Positions 7,430 through 15,437 of a DNA stretch of 31,054 bases are shown here, piece after piece. Both the position numbers and the translations under genes were made by a program. The notes under the pieces are model-generated. The model was given only the letters and a program-made list of their open reading frames with translations, searched no databases and was not told the DNA's origin. Within the stretch, counting starts at the first letter, position 1. Every line of letters begins with the position of its first letter. Origin of the DNA: RGIG4140 sp045655105 (lineage in GTDB: Bacteria; Pseudomonadota; Alphaproteobacteria; CAAHEQ01; UBA3637); the NCBI GenBank assembly GCA_045655105.1, contig JAZOOQ010000071.1, forward strand, positions 1-31,054, in the 5' to 3' direction.

Positions 7430-8077
7430 TTATTCGTAAACACGATCTTTTTCATCTTTTAAATATCTTTCAAGTCCTAAAAGACGATTCATTTCTTGCG
7501 CATTTAAATTTTCAAGATTCACACGTTCAAGATGATCTAATGCAGCATTAATCATCCCTTCATATTCAATACGTTCCTCCGGAGTTAATTTCGACAAATC
7601 CCTTCTGATACGAGGCAAATCAGCCTCAATGCGAGACCGTTCATTACCCAACCCTTCAAGCAATATACGTTGTGCAACTGTTGGTTTAACAGCCAGCTTT
7701 TTATTTACTTCTTGAGGACGAATAACACGATCTTCTTTTGATCTTGAAGATTGATTCAAATGTTGTAGTCTTGCTCTATCTTTTGCAAAACTCACAACAA
7801 CAAAACAACGATATAAATGACTAAGTAAGCGTTCAGCCGCCTCTTTTCGATCCGAATCTGCAGGAATTTTTGAACAAATATCTGCAGCCAATTCATATTC
7901 CAACAAGATATCTCTTTCAACTTTAGTCACTATATCAAGTTCTTCTGTCGTTACAATCCCGTCAGAAAAAACATTTTTTAAAAACCCAAGTAAATCTCGA
8001 TAACGGCTAAGAGTTGGAAATCTTGAGTTTTTTCTATATTCATCAACTTTTTCTGTATAAAACGATTCTTCAGCCAT
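7430..8077 (-). CDS. Cytosolic helical protein of unknown function
   Basis: I do not recognise this protein of 215 residues. It has no signal peptide or membrane helix and looks mainly alpha-helical. The first half is acidic (TEELDIVTKVERDILLEYE) with a short Cys/aromatic stretch (LYRCFVVVSFAKDRARL). The second half is a heptad-like charged region (RIEADLPRIRRDLSKL, LNAQEMNRLLGLERYLKDE). The frame opens at a TTG at 8098 inside the previous gene, but the ATG at 8075-8077 with an AGGA site, ten bases after the upstream stop, is the better start. It is the second gene of a two-gene unit. Confidence 0.7.
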   Translation of the reverse strand: MAEESFYTEKVDEYRKNSRFPTLSRYRDLLGFLKNVFSDGIVTTEELDIVTKVERDILLEYELAADICSKIPADSDRKEAAERLLSHLYRCFVVVSFAKDRARLQHLNQSSRSKEDRVIRPQEVNKKLAVKPTVAQRILLEGLGNERSRIEADLPRIRRDLSKLTPEERIEYEGMINAALDHLERVNLENLNAQEMNRLLGLERYLKDEKDRVYE

Positions 8078-8087
8078 TATAGTTTTC

Positions 8088-8915
8088 CTATCCCGCAACT
8101 TCCTTAGATGAGGTCATACGTGCCAAACTTTGCCCTAAGCTCATTCCTTGCAACGCTTGAATCATCGCTCCCTTTGAATTCATTTTACTTAATCCTGAAA
8201 CCAAAGTTTCGGCCCAAGCAGAAAAACCACTTTGTTCTTCAGGTGTTGTTTTATCTTTAAACTCTTGAACCAAACTAGACATCATTTCCGATAATCTTGC
8301 TTTAGGATCATTCACCAAGTCTGAAAGCATTAATGCTTGTTGAATTGCAGGGGAAGCATTTATTAAACCAACCTTTAATTGATGATGATCTTTTGGCAAC
8401 AACATTATATCTGTCACAATATTGACATTATAAGATGAATTAGATCCCTCTTGATTTGGACCAAAGTAAGCATCTGCAACATCCATTTTTTCAAGTTGCT
8501 CTAAACGTTTTCTTTCCATTTTTTCACGCAACAAAGCTGCTTTCACATACATATTTGTTAAATGACCAGAAAGTGCTTTTGCACCCATTATTTTTGAATC
8601 ATCCATTCCCAATGTACTTGAAAAAGCAGTTACACCTAAAAGTTGAGAAAGCAACTCAGACTTCACATATTCAACTTTTTGAATATCTTCATCTGTCAAC
8701 GTATCTTTATTCAATAACGCATTCATTTTTTCAACATATTCAGATTGCAATGCTTGCTGCTTAATTAAATCTGAAGCGGTTGGATCAGAATTAGATAGTG
8801 TAGAATCTTGTTCTTGAACCATATCATCTTCAAGAACAGCTTCTTCTTGTTCAGAATCTCTTTCTTCTTCAAGATTCTCTTTTTCCATTGCTTCATTTTC
8901 TAATTTATTTTCCAT
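8088..8915 (-). CDS. Acidic-N-terminus protein of unknown function
   Basis: I do not recognise this protein of 275 residues. The first 45 residues are rich in Glu/Asp (KENLEEERDSEQEEAVLEDD) and probably disordered. The middle holds helices with an internal FGPNQEGSNSSYNVNIVTD segment, and the C-terminus is Met/Ser/Gly-rich (MNSKGAMIQALQGMSLGQ). There is no export signal. A GTG at 8924 is possible, but the ATG at 8913-8915 with AAGGTGG before it is preferred. It has its own promoter and leads the pair with the 215-residue gene. The pair sits downstream of yceD, where alphaproteobacteria often carry plsX and fabH. Confidence 0.7.
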   Translation of the reverse strand: MENKLENEAMEKENLEEERDSEQEEAVLEDDMVQEQDSTLSNSDPTASDLIKQQALQSEYVEKMNALLNKDTLTDEDIQKVEYVKSELLSQLLGVTAFSSTLGMDDSKIMGAKALSGHLTNMYVKAALLREKMERKRLEQLEKMDVADAYFGPNQEGSNSSYNVNIVTDIMLLPKDHHQLKVGLINASPAIQQALMLSDLVNDPKARLSEMMSSLVQEFKDKTTPEEQSGFSAWAETLVSGLSKMNSKGAMIQALQGMSLGQSLARMTSSKEVAG

Positions 8916-8948
8916 ATTACCCACCTTACAAATACCTTCCTAACTATT

Positions 8949-8976
8949 ATTTTAACAGATTTATTTATTTTGTCAA
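8949..8976 (-). promoter_or_regulatory. Promoter for the two unknown genes at 7430-8915
   Basis: Perfect -35 TTGACA (8971-8976), a 16-base spacer and -10 TAAAAT (8949-8954). The -35 is formed by the last Leu and Thr codons of yceD, so the unit is separately transcribed although close behind yceD. Confidence 0.6.
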
Positions 8977-9495
8977 GTGTTTTAAAACAGCAAAAGGATT
9001 CTCCTTCACATCTTCAGCTTTCAGCTCATAATAAGAAAAAACTCCATCTGTTTTTTTAGGGAATGGATTTAAGGCAAGACCCAACTGTTCTTGAACAAGA
9101 CCATAAAAATAAATTCGCCCATTTTCAACAAGCTCAACATCTTCATCTTCTACTGAAAAATCCCCTTTATTTAAGAGAGCATTATAAAGATCTTCATTTT
9201 CAGTAAATAAAAGACGAACAGGCTCTTTAATTTTTGTTTCAAACTCTTCCAATGAAATAACACATTTTTGCTTTATTTTTGCCGTTAAAAAACCATTAAT
9301 TTCCATATAATCTTTATTTAAAAAAGCATCAAATTCAAATGTCAAATCTTGGATTAAAGGTAATTCAAAAAACTTTTTTAATTCTTCTTTTTGAATCTCG
9401 GTTGCCTCCAATATATAATGTTTTTTTGATTTATTTATTGTTCTTACATCTAAAACAAATGCAATGTCTTTTTTAGATTTTGAGGATTTTTCCAT
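8965..9495 (-). CDS. yceD: YceD/DUF177 family protein (large-subunit rRNA accumulation)
   Basis: DUF177 proteins are linked to 23S rRNA accumulation. The family layout is visible: an N-terminal beta region (residues about 10-60) with EIQKEELKKFFELP, a central KQKCVISLEEFETKIKEPV segment (the usual CQRTLEP-like position), an acidic stretch EDEDVELVENG, and the terminal EQLGLALNPFPK, which replaces the more usual LALPxxPxH. At 176 residues the length is typical. The ATG at 9495 follows AAAGGTG. It is divergent from bamE, a common alphaproteobacterial arrangement. The family call is good; the biochemical role is less certain. Confidence 0.85.
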   Translation of the reverse strand: MEKSSKSKKDIAFVLDVRTINKSKKHYILEATEIQKEELKKFFELPLIQDLTFEFDAFLNKDYMEINGFLTAKIKQKCVISLEEFETKIKEPVRLLFTENEDLYNALLNKGDFSVEDEDVELVENGRIYFYGLVQEQLGLALNPFPKKTDGVFSYYELKAEDVKENPFAVLKHLTK

Positions 9496-9524
9496 TGACG
9501 AAACACCTTTCTTTTGCTTATATT
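9495..9524 (+). promoter_or_regulatory. bamE promoter
   Basis: -35 TTGACG (9495-9500), an 18-base spacer and -10 TATATT (9519-9524), about 33 bases before the bamE ATG. The -35 touches the yceD start codon. Confidence 0.5.
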
Positions 9525-9535
9525 AAATTAAATTT

Positions 9536-9564
9536 ATTATAGCAAAGAAGGTGACAATGTTCAA
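9536..9564 (-). promoter_or_regulatory. yceD promoter
   Basis: -35 TTGAAC (9559-9564, inside the first bamE codons), a 17-base spacer and a perfect -10 TATAAT (9536-9541). It is back-to-back with the bamE promoter, so the two units share about 70 bases of control region. Confidence 0.55.
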
Positions 9565-10015
9565 GAAACTTATTTATGTATCTTTACTATCAAGTACAAT
9601 ACTTTTATCAGCCTGCGGATTTGAAACATATCAAAGCGGTGATTTACCCTCACAAAAAAGATTAGATATGATAACCGCTGGTTATTCACAAGAAAAAGTT
9701 CTCGATTTGCTCGGCGCTCCAATTTTTGAAAATAAAATTGGCAATGAATCTTTTTATATTTATTTTAAAAGCAAAAAAGAAAATCGAGCATTTTTTCACC
9801 CAGAAGAAGTTGAACGCGATATATATGTCATTTCATTTACATCGAATAAAACGGTTAAATCTATTGAGCATTTAACACTTCAAGATGGGAATGAGATAGC
9901 CTTTGACGAATCTTACACAAAAGTAACAGGTAAAGAACTTTCCGTTATGGAACAACTAGTTAAAAACTTTGGCCGATATGATGCGGGTGGTCGAGATAGC
10001 TCTCAACGAATGTAA
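9557..10015 (+). CDS. bamE: Outer membrane assembly lipoprotein BamE (SmpA/OmlA)
   Basis: Small lipoprotein of the BAM complex that inserts outer-membrane beta-barrels such as the autotransporter at 26813-30643. The signal peptide ends in a lipobox LSAC, with the lipidated cysteine at residue 20. The SmpA/OmlA domain follows: LDMITAGYSQEKVLDLLGAP, then a beta-rich region (FYIYFKSK, RDIYVISFTSN). The frame can start at a GTG at 9551, but the ATG at 9557 with AGAAGG six bases before it is favoured. The 152 residues are normal. The C-terminal tail (GGRDSSQRM) is unstructured. Confidence 0.9.
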   Translation: MFKKLIYVSLLSSTILLSACGFETYQSGDLPSQKRLDMITAGYSQEKVLDLLGAPIFENKIGNESFYIYFKSKKENRAFFHPEEVERDIYVISFTSNKTVKSIEHLTLQDGNEIAFDESYTKVTGKELSVMEQLVKNFGRYDAGGRDSSQRM

Positions 10016-10075
10016 AAAAACAAATAAAGAGCAATTTTTAAAAGACCCTTTTTTAATAAATTACACATCACAAAT

Positions 10076-10110
10076 AAAAAAACGCGCCTCAAAATGAAGC
10101 GCTTTTTTTT
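10076..10110. terminator. Bidirectional terminator between bamE and the parvulin gene
   Basis: GCGC (10084-10087) pairs with GCGC (10099-10102), extended inward by TCA/TGA with an A-rich loop. It is flanked by an A-run on the left and eight T on the right, so it works for both convergent genes. Confidence 0.65.
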
Positions 10111-10125
10111 ACGATTTAGCAAAAA

Positions 10126-11271
10126 TTATTTTCCTTCAACTGGTGACGTTTCAACAGGAGTTTCAGTCACTGTTTCAATTGTTTTTTCAACAGGGGCTTC
10201 AACTGGTGTTTCAGGAATTTTTTCTGTTACTGTTTCCGCTTCAACAACAGGCGTCGCAGGTTCTGCAACCTCTGTTTCTTCAGCCAAAACTTCTGGTTCT
10301 AAAGCCATATCGGCCTCTTCTTCAACAGCAACAGGTTTTGTTTCAAGTGTTGGAACAATAATCTGAGCATTAAAACGCTTCAATTCATCTTCAATTAATT
10401 CCGAAACTTTTTGAGAAAATAATTGTTTACGCAAGAAATCTTTTGTTTCTTCAAATGAAGGTGGAGCTGCTAAACGGCGATCTTCAACCAAAACGATGTG
10501 CCAACCAAATGAAGTTTTAATTGGCTCAGATAATTGACCCTTTTTAAGTTCAAAAACCGGCTCAGTAAATGCTGGGATCATCATTTCTTTTTTAAAATAT
10601 CCCAAATCACCACCATTATTAGTTCCTGCATCTAATGACTTTTTATTTGCTAAAATTTTAAAGTCTGCACCTGCTTTTAATTGAACTAAAATATCTTTAG
10701 CTTCTTTTTCAGATTTCACCAAAATATGACGAGCACGAACTTCTTCTTGACGAGGGAAGTTTTTAATTTCTTCCATATAGATTTGTTTCAACTCTTCATC
10801 TGATACCATTTTTTTGAATTTTTCAACCAAATAAGCTTCAAATAAAATAGCATTGATTCGTTGTTGCACAATTGGGTTTTTAGAAACATCTGAACCTTTA
10901 ACCGCTTTTTTAAGAACTTTTTCTGAAACAACATCCTTAACTAATTGTGGATAAATAGCTTCAAATGGCAATTCTGACAATTGAGGAATTTGAGAAACCA
11001 ATTCTTTTACCTCTGATAAATAAACTGGATTTCCATCAACTGTTGCCACAACCTTACCTGTTTTAGGTTTAAAATCAGACCATGAAGGAATTTGAATCCA
11101 ATTGTTAGCAGCCATTGCCATTATTGTTGCAACAATAATAGCGAAACCGCCAACCAAAATTGTTCCCGTCTTCAATTTTGAAGCACATGAACAATGACAT
11201 CCTTCTTTATCGCAAACTCTTTCAACCTTTTTTGTTTCTTGAACGGTTGCTTCTTTTATTTTTTTAACCAT
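10126..11271 (-). CDS. Membrane-anchored PpiC-type (parvulin) peptidyl-prolyl isomerase
   Basis: Periplasmic folding helper anchored in the inner membrane. The N-terminal 35 residues are basic and hold four clustered cysteines (C20, C25, C27, C29, in CDKEGCHCSC). A transmembrane helix follows at about 36-55. A SurA/PrsA-like helical region runs from about 70 to 170. The parvulin domain (about 177-266) has the marks RARHILVKSEKEA, NGGDLGYF and FGWHIVLVEDRR. The last 70 residues are a low-complexity Pro/Val/Glu/Thr tail with repeated TPVE-type units. The ATG has an AAGGAG site and the gene has its own promoter. The family is certain; a specific name such as PrsA or SurA is not. Confidence 0.9.
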   Translation of the reverse strand: MVKKIKEATVQETKKVERVCDKEGCHCSCASKLKTGTILVGGFAIIVATIMAMAANNWIQIPSWSDFKPKTGKVVATVDGNPVYLSEVKELVSQIPQLSELPFEAIYPQLVKDVVSEKVLKKAVKGSDVSKNPIVQQRINAILFEAYLVEKFKKMVSDEELKQIYMEEIKNFPRQEEVRARHILVKSEKEAKDILVQLKAGADFKILANKKSLDAGTNNGGDLGYFKKEMMIPAFTEPVFELKKGQLSEPIKTSFGWHIVLVEDRRLAAPPSFEETKDFLRKQLFSQKVSELIEDELKRFNAQIIVPTLETKPVAVEEEADMALEPEVLAEETEVAEPATPVVEAETVTEKIPETPVEAPVEKTIETVTETPVETSPVEGK

Positions 11272-11303
11272 TTCTCTCTCCTTTTTTAAGCTACAATAAT
11301 TTT

Positions 11304-11332
11304 TTTATAATAACTTTTCAAAGAAAAATCAA
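11304..11332 (-). promoter_or_regulatory. Promoter of the parvulin gene
   Basis: -35 TTGATT (11327-11332), a 17-base spacer and -10 TATAAA (11304-11309) on the minus strand, about 30 bases before the start codon. Confidence 0.5.
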
Positions 11333-11369
11333 ACGTTATTTTATGGTTTTTTAAATTTATTTAAGCTTT

Positions 11370-11771
11370 TTATCTTAAACGTTTTGATAGCTCTCCAATA
11401 AAACCTTTTGCAATAGATGGATGAAGTGACATAACTTGATATAAACGGTGACCACTAATTTTCAAAACAATTGTTTTTTCAAGTGCTTTAATTGGATATG
11501 GCAAAACAGCAGGACTTAAAACTGTTGTTTCACCAAAAATTTGCCGAGGTGCAAACTCTTGAATTGTTTCTCCTTCTTGAACAGTGGCGGCTTTTCCTAA
11601 AAGGACAATAAATAAAAATGAATTTTCTTTTTCATTATCAATAATCACATCCCCAGCTTTATATGTTTTTTCCTCCGATGCCACAATTAAATCAGAAAGC
11701 GCCATTTCTGATGCACTTTCAAACATAGGAATATTTTTTAAAACTAAAACTTTTTCAAATGTAATTGACAT
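11370..11771 (-). CDS. Single-domain cyclic-nucleotide-binding-fold protein
   Basis: The 133 residues cover one cNMP-binding (CAP_ED) beta-roll: LKNIPMFESASEMALSDLIV at the start, YKAGDVIIDNEKENSFLFIVLLGKAAT in the core, then FGETTVLSP and a C-terminal helix (FIGELSKRLR). There is no DNA-binding domain. In cAMP-binding members the FGE motif is followed some 10 residues later by an Arg-(Ala)-Ser/Thr that holds the phosphate; here that stretch is AVLPYPIKAL with no Arg, so cyclic nucleotide binding is doubtful. It starts nine bases after the HEAT-repeat transporter gene, the last gene of the phoH-ftsY operon. Fused transporter-HEAT-cNMP proteins exist elsewhere, so the two probably work together. 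Confidence 0.8.
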   Translation of the reverse strand: MSITFEKVLVLKNIPMFESASEMALSDLIVASEEKTYKAGDVIIDNEKENSFLFIVLLGKAATVQEGETIQEFAPRQIFGETTVLSPAVLPYPIKALEKTIVLKISGHRLYQVMSLHPSIAKGFIGELSKRLR

Positions 11772-11780
11772 GATTTTCTC

Positions 11781-14555
11781 CTAATTCTCAAAAACAGCAT
11801 CTAAGGACTGAAATAAAAGCTGACTTGTTGGTAAACCAATTAAGGTTTGATGCAATTTTTCTTCATCTTTTTCTAATTTACAAAATGCCCAAATTGCAGC
11901 CTCCAATACCAAAGGACTTTTGGATTTTAAATATTTTTGAACAGTTTCTAACGCTAAAGGACAATCTAACATTCTTAAAACATAAAGCGCTGTTGCTTTC
12001 ATCCAATCTGGCAACATGAAAGGAGGATCATTCAACAATAAAAGAATATCATTTGTTGCACTTTCAATTGTTATATCAGAATTAATCAATGCTTTTTCAT
12101 TTTGATTTAAATCAACCATCACCATTTTAACCAACCTAAATAATTTTTTAGGAAGCATATCTTGCAATGAGCTAATAGCTAAATCATACATTTCTGTTCT
12201 TTTTGATAATAAAATCTTCACAGCTTTAATATAAAGTTCATTATCTTTTAATAATAACAATTGATATAAAATTGTTTCTCTTGTTTCTTTCAAATCCTCT
12301 TGAATAGCTCTAATCAAAAATGAAAAAACTTCACTGGTTTGCGGAAACACAACTTGTTTATATCTTGACATCAAATCTGAAAGCCATAAAATTCTGTTTA
12401 CATCCTTTTGAATTCCATTAAATAAAAGCTCATATTTATCATGATGCGTCCAAAAAATACCACTATCAATCATTCCTTGAATAATTGTTTTTCTTAATTT
12501 TTGATTTCCAATTTGAAGTGAACGCAATAAAACTTGTTTACCCTCACCACTTGGCAACATGCTTAAAAACAAAATCAATGTTTTTAATCTAATTGGTGGC
12601 GTTTCTGGATTATTTAACGCCCGTTCAATCATAGGCAAAGCTTTAACGCCATAGCTTTTTAAAGCAACTAAAGCATTCTCTCTCAATGCCATATCGTCTA
12701 ATGAATTTAAAATCAAAGGCAAACACTCAGGGTGATCAATTTTTGCAGCAACTAATAATGATTTTGAGGCAACAATTGGTGTTGTGCTTTTTAAAAGTCT
12801 TGCAAGTTGACGCATTAATCCAACACTAGGTGCCCAATCGATAATAGAAAGAGCAAGTAAATTATCTTTAATTTTTTTAGAATTAACAAGTTCTTGCAAT
12901 CCATCTGAAACCAACAAAGCTGGAGCACCTCCTGTTTTCAAAAAGCCACACATAGCTCCTACTCTTAATTTTTTATTATCTAGATATGGCAAATAAGCAT
13001 TTATTCCATTCAATCCTTTATTTTCATAAGCAATCTGAATTAAAAGACTTAAAGCCCGACAACGAACTTTTAATGATGGATCTCTTAAGAAAATTAATTC
13101 AATTGTTTTTTCGTAACGAGATAAATTATAAAGAGAAGATATTTTTTCTAAAACATAAAGACGCACTTTTTCATTTTTATTTTTAAGTGATTTTAAAAGC
13201 CAAACAGTATAAATCCACTGGTTAGAAACTTCTAAAACCTTTAAAAAATAAATCGCATCATTTTTATTTTCAGATACAATATTTTTTTGAATATAATCCA
13301 ATACTGGGCCATCTAACAATAATAATGGGCCACCTCTCCACGCTCTTAAAGATAAAAGCGAAACAAATAATGATGAATAAAATTTAAGAGATAAAAACCC
13401 TAACAAAAATAAAAATAAAGTTAATCCCAATAATATCCAAGATTGATGTTCATAATGAACACAAACCAATGCACCCGCCATGAATCCAGCGGGTTCAATT
13501 AACATCCATCTTTTCTTATTAATATTTTGACCAATACCCTGATTTAAAAGACGAAGCAATGCCAAAATAAAATCTTCAAAATAAAGAAAAAGAGATAAAG
13601 ATATTAAAATCATCCCCACAATCGTTAAATAAACAAACTGGCATAAACTTCCAACAGCAATTTGAAAGGCCCCCAACAAAAATAAAACCATACCACCTGT
13701 TATCATATAAAAATAACGAGTACGATACAAAATAACAACGCATAAAACGCCAATAACACCTAAGAAGCCCCACTCAATTAACAAATATTTCCAAGTATCT
13801 AATAAAGAAAATTCTTGTGCGATTGATTGGTAAAACAAAAAATCAGATAAGCACTTAACTAGAAAAACGAAAAAAGAAACTAATAAAACAGTTCGAACCA
13901 ATTTAAGTTCTGAAAGATTTTTTGCCGCCCCTGTTTTTGTTACAAAAAGTTCTTTTGAAACAGAAACAATTTTTGAAAGAATAAATAAGCCAAAATAACA
14001 TCCCAATAATAAGAAAAATGAAACATATAAAACACTATAAGCGCCCCATTTAAAAATTAACGGAATAAATCCTCCACACATAAAGCCTAAAAACAAAGCG
14101 CCCATAATAAAAAGGCGTTTTAAACTTTCGCGTCTAAAGGGCAAAAATCTTGAAACAATTAAAAAAAGTGCCATTGTAAAAAAAGCAAACAATAGATATT
14201 TGCTCACAAACAACACATGCGCAAAAAGATTTTGATTTAATGTTTCAATTCCAATTAAAAGTAACGTGCTTAAAAACATAAGAGCACTTAAAATTTTAAT
14301 AATACCATAACCTTTTCTTCTTGTTAAAACACTTCGTTGAAATCCAACAAAAAAGAATAAAAAAGCAACATAAATAAAATCATATCCCATTACTGATAAT
14401 GGAACATGTTCAAAATAAAGACGAACAGATGCTGCATCATATCCAGAAAGGGCAACGCCCATAAAAAATGAAAGCAACATCAAACAAACTAATTCACCCC
14501 AATGAAATCCTGGTATATTTGAAGCACGCAAATAAGCTTTTTTTAAAAACGTCAT
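11781..14555 (-). CDS. Transporter-like membrane protein with HEAT repeats (MFS / ATP:ADP-antiporter-like)
   Basis: A 924-residue protein in two halves. Residues about 20-400 contain some 12 hydrophobic helices (for example 22-38, 57-72, 86-104, 113-133, 147-166, 172-195, 222-242, 258-276, 284-303, 307-330, 353-402). The basic GFQRSVLTRRKG loop after helix 2 and IEPAGFMAGALV near the end of the domain fit the MFS/nucleotide-transporter pattern. Residues about 430-900 are helical HEAT-like repeats (for example VRLYVLEKISSLY, LRENALVALKSYGVKALP, PLVLEAAIWAFCKL). The start is three bases after ftsY. The domain layout resembles NTT-type (Tlc/Npt) carriers fused to HEAT and cNMP domains, but the transported substrate cannot be read from sequence. 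A HEAT-repeat scaffold without transport activity remains possible. Confidence 0.65.
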   Translation of the reverse strand: MTFLKKAYLRASNIPGFHWGELVCLMLLSFFMGVALSGYDAASVRLYFEHVPLSVMGYDFIYVAFLFFFVGFQRSVLTRRKGYGIIKILSALMFLSTLLLIGIETLNQNLFAHVLFVSKYLLFAFFTMALFLIVSRFLPFRRESLKRLFIMGALFLGFMCGGFIPLIFKWGAYSVLYVSFFLLLGCYFGLFILSKIVSVSKELFVTKTGAAKNLSELKLVRTVLLVSFFVFLVKCLSDFLFYQSIAQEFSLLDTWKYLLIEWGFLGVIGVLCVVILYRTRYFYMITGGMVLFLLGAFQIAVGSLCQFVYLTIVGMILISLSLFLYFEDFILALLRLLNQGIGQNINKKRWMLIEPAGFMAGALVCVHYEHQSWILLGLTLFLFLLGFLSLKFYSSLFVSLLSLRAWRGGPLLLLDGPVLDYIQKNIVSENKNDAIYFLKVLEVSNQWIYTVWLLKSLKNKNEKVRLYVLEKISSLYNLSRYEKTIELIFLRDPSLKVRCRALSLLIQIAYENKGLNGINAYLPYLDNKKLRVGAMCGFLKTGGAPALLVSDGLQELVNSKKIKDNLLALSIIDWAPSVGLMRQLARLLKSTTPIVASKSLLVAAKIDHPECLPLILNSLDDMALRENALVALKSYGVKALPMIERALNNPETPPIRLKTLILFLSMLPSGEGKQVLLRSLQIGNQKLRKTIIQGMIDSGIFWTHHDKYELLFNGIQKDVNRILWLSDLMSRYKQVVFPQTSEVFSFLIRAIQEDLKETRETILYQLLLLKDNELYIKAVKILLSKRTEMYDLAISSLQDMLPKKLFRLVKMVMVDLNQNEKALINSDITIESATNDILLLLNDPPFMLPDWMKATALYVLRMLDCPLALETVQKYLKSKSPLVLEAAIWAFCKLEKDEEKLHQTLIGLPTSQLLFQSLDAVFEN

Positions 14556-14558
14556 TTC

Positions 14559-15437
14559 TTATCCATCCAATAATGAAGAAGCATACTCTTCGGCAGTAAA
14601 TGCAGATAAATCTGAAATTTTTTCTCCAACTCCAATGGCATAAATTGGCAATTTAAATTTATCTGAAAGTGCTAATAAAATACCACCTTTTGCGGTACCA
14701 TCTAATTTAGTCATCACCAAACCAGAAACAGGGGTTAAGGAAGAAAAAGCTTCAACTTGCATTAATGCATTCTGACCAACCGTTGCATCTAAAACAAGCA
14801 AAGTTGCATGCGGTGCTGTTTCATCTATTTTTTGAATTACTCTTGTTATTTTTTTAAGTTCATCCATTAAATCTTTTCTATTTTGAAGACGACCAGCTGT
14901 ATCAATAAAAATAATATCATCTTTCTTTTCTTTAGCAGATTTTATTGCATCAAAAATCAGCGCTGCTGCATCTTTATTTGTTTCACCAGAATAAACAACA
15001 CAATTATTTCTTTTTCCCCATTCTTTTAATTGATCCACAGCTCCTGCTCTAAACGTATCTGCTGCAACAAACGAAACTTGATATCCTTTTGATTGATAAA
15101 AGGCTCCCAACTTTCCAATTGTTGTTGTCTTCCCTGCACCATTGACACCAATCATTAAAACAATAAATGGTTTTTTTTCTTTTTTAATTTCAAGTGATTG
15201 AGCATAAGGAGACAATCGTTTAATAATTTCTTCTTTTACAACTTGTTTAATACTATCTGCCTCTGTTGCTCCCTTTTTTTTGATTGCATCTAAAATTGCC
15301 GTTGTTGTTGAAACCCCAACATCTGCCATTAAAAGAGAATCTTCTAAATCTTCTAAAGAAGCAGCATCTATTTTCGAAAAAGAAAACAGCTTTGCTGTTT
15401 TTTTCATTCCAAGCTTAAAGCTTTCCAACCAACTCAT
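14559..15437 (-). CDS. ftsY: Signal recognition particle receptor FtsY
   Basis: SRP receptor GTPase that brings ribosomes making membrane proteins to SecYEG or YidC. The N-terminal helical bundle (residues about 1-75) is followed by the NG domain: G1 GVNGAGKTT (97-105), VAADTFRAGAVDQLK, DTAGR, TKLDGTAKGG and a terminal GVGEKISDLSAF. It lacks the long acidic A-domain and at 292 residues is the short form. Two ATGs compete; the one at 15437 is chosen because AAGGA lies at proper spacing, while the ATG at 15443 abuts that site. It overlaps the end of mtaB by 23 bases and is followed after three bases by the HEAT transporter gene. Confidence 0.96.
   Translation of the reverse strand: MSWLESFKLGMKKTAKLFSFSKIDAASLEDLEDSLLMADVGVSTTTAILDAIKKKGATEADSIKQVVKEEIIKRLSPYAQSLEIKKEKKPFIVLMIGVNGAGKTTTIGKLGAFYQSKGYQVSFVAADTFRAGAVDQLKEWGKRNNCVVYSGETNKDAAALIFDAIKSAKEKKDDIIFIDTAGRLQNRKDLMDELKKITRVIQKIDETAPHATLLVLDATVGQNALMQVEAFSSLTPVSGLVMTKLDGTAKGGILLALSDKFKLPIYAIGVGEKISDLSAFTAEEYASSLLDG

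Noticed and set aside
10094..10366. Plus-strand Ser/Thr/Val-rich open frame
   Set aside because: It is the antisense shadow of the repetitive TPVE-type tail of the parvulin gene, and it starts within the terminator hairpin.
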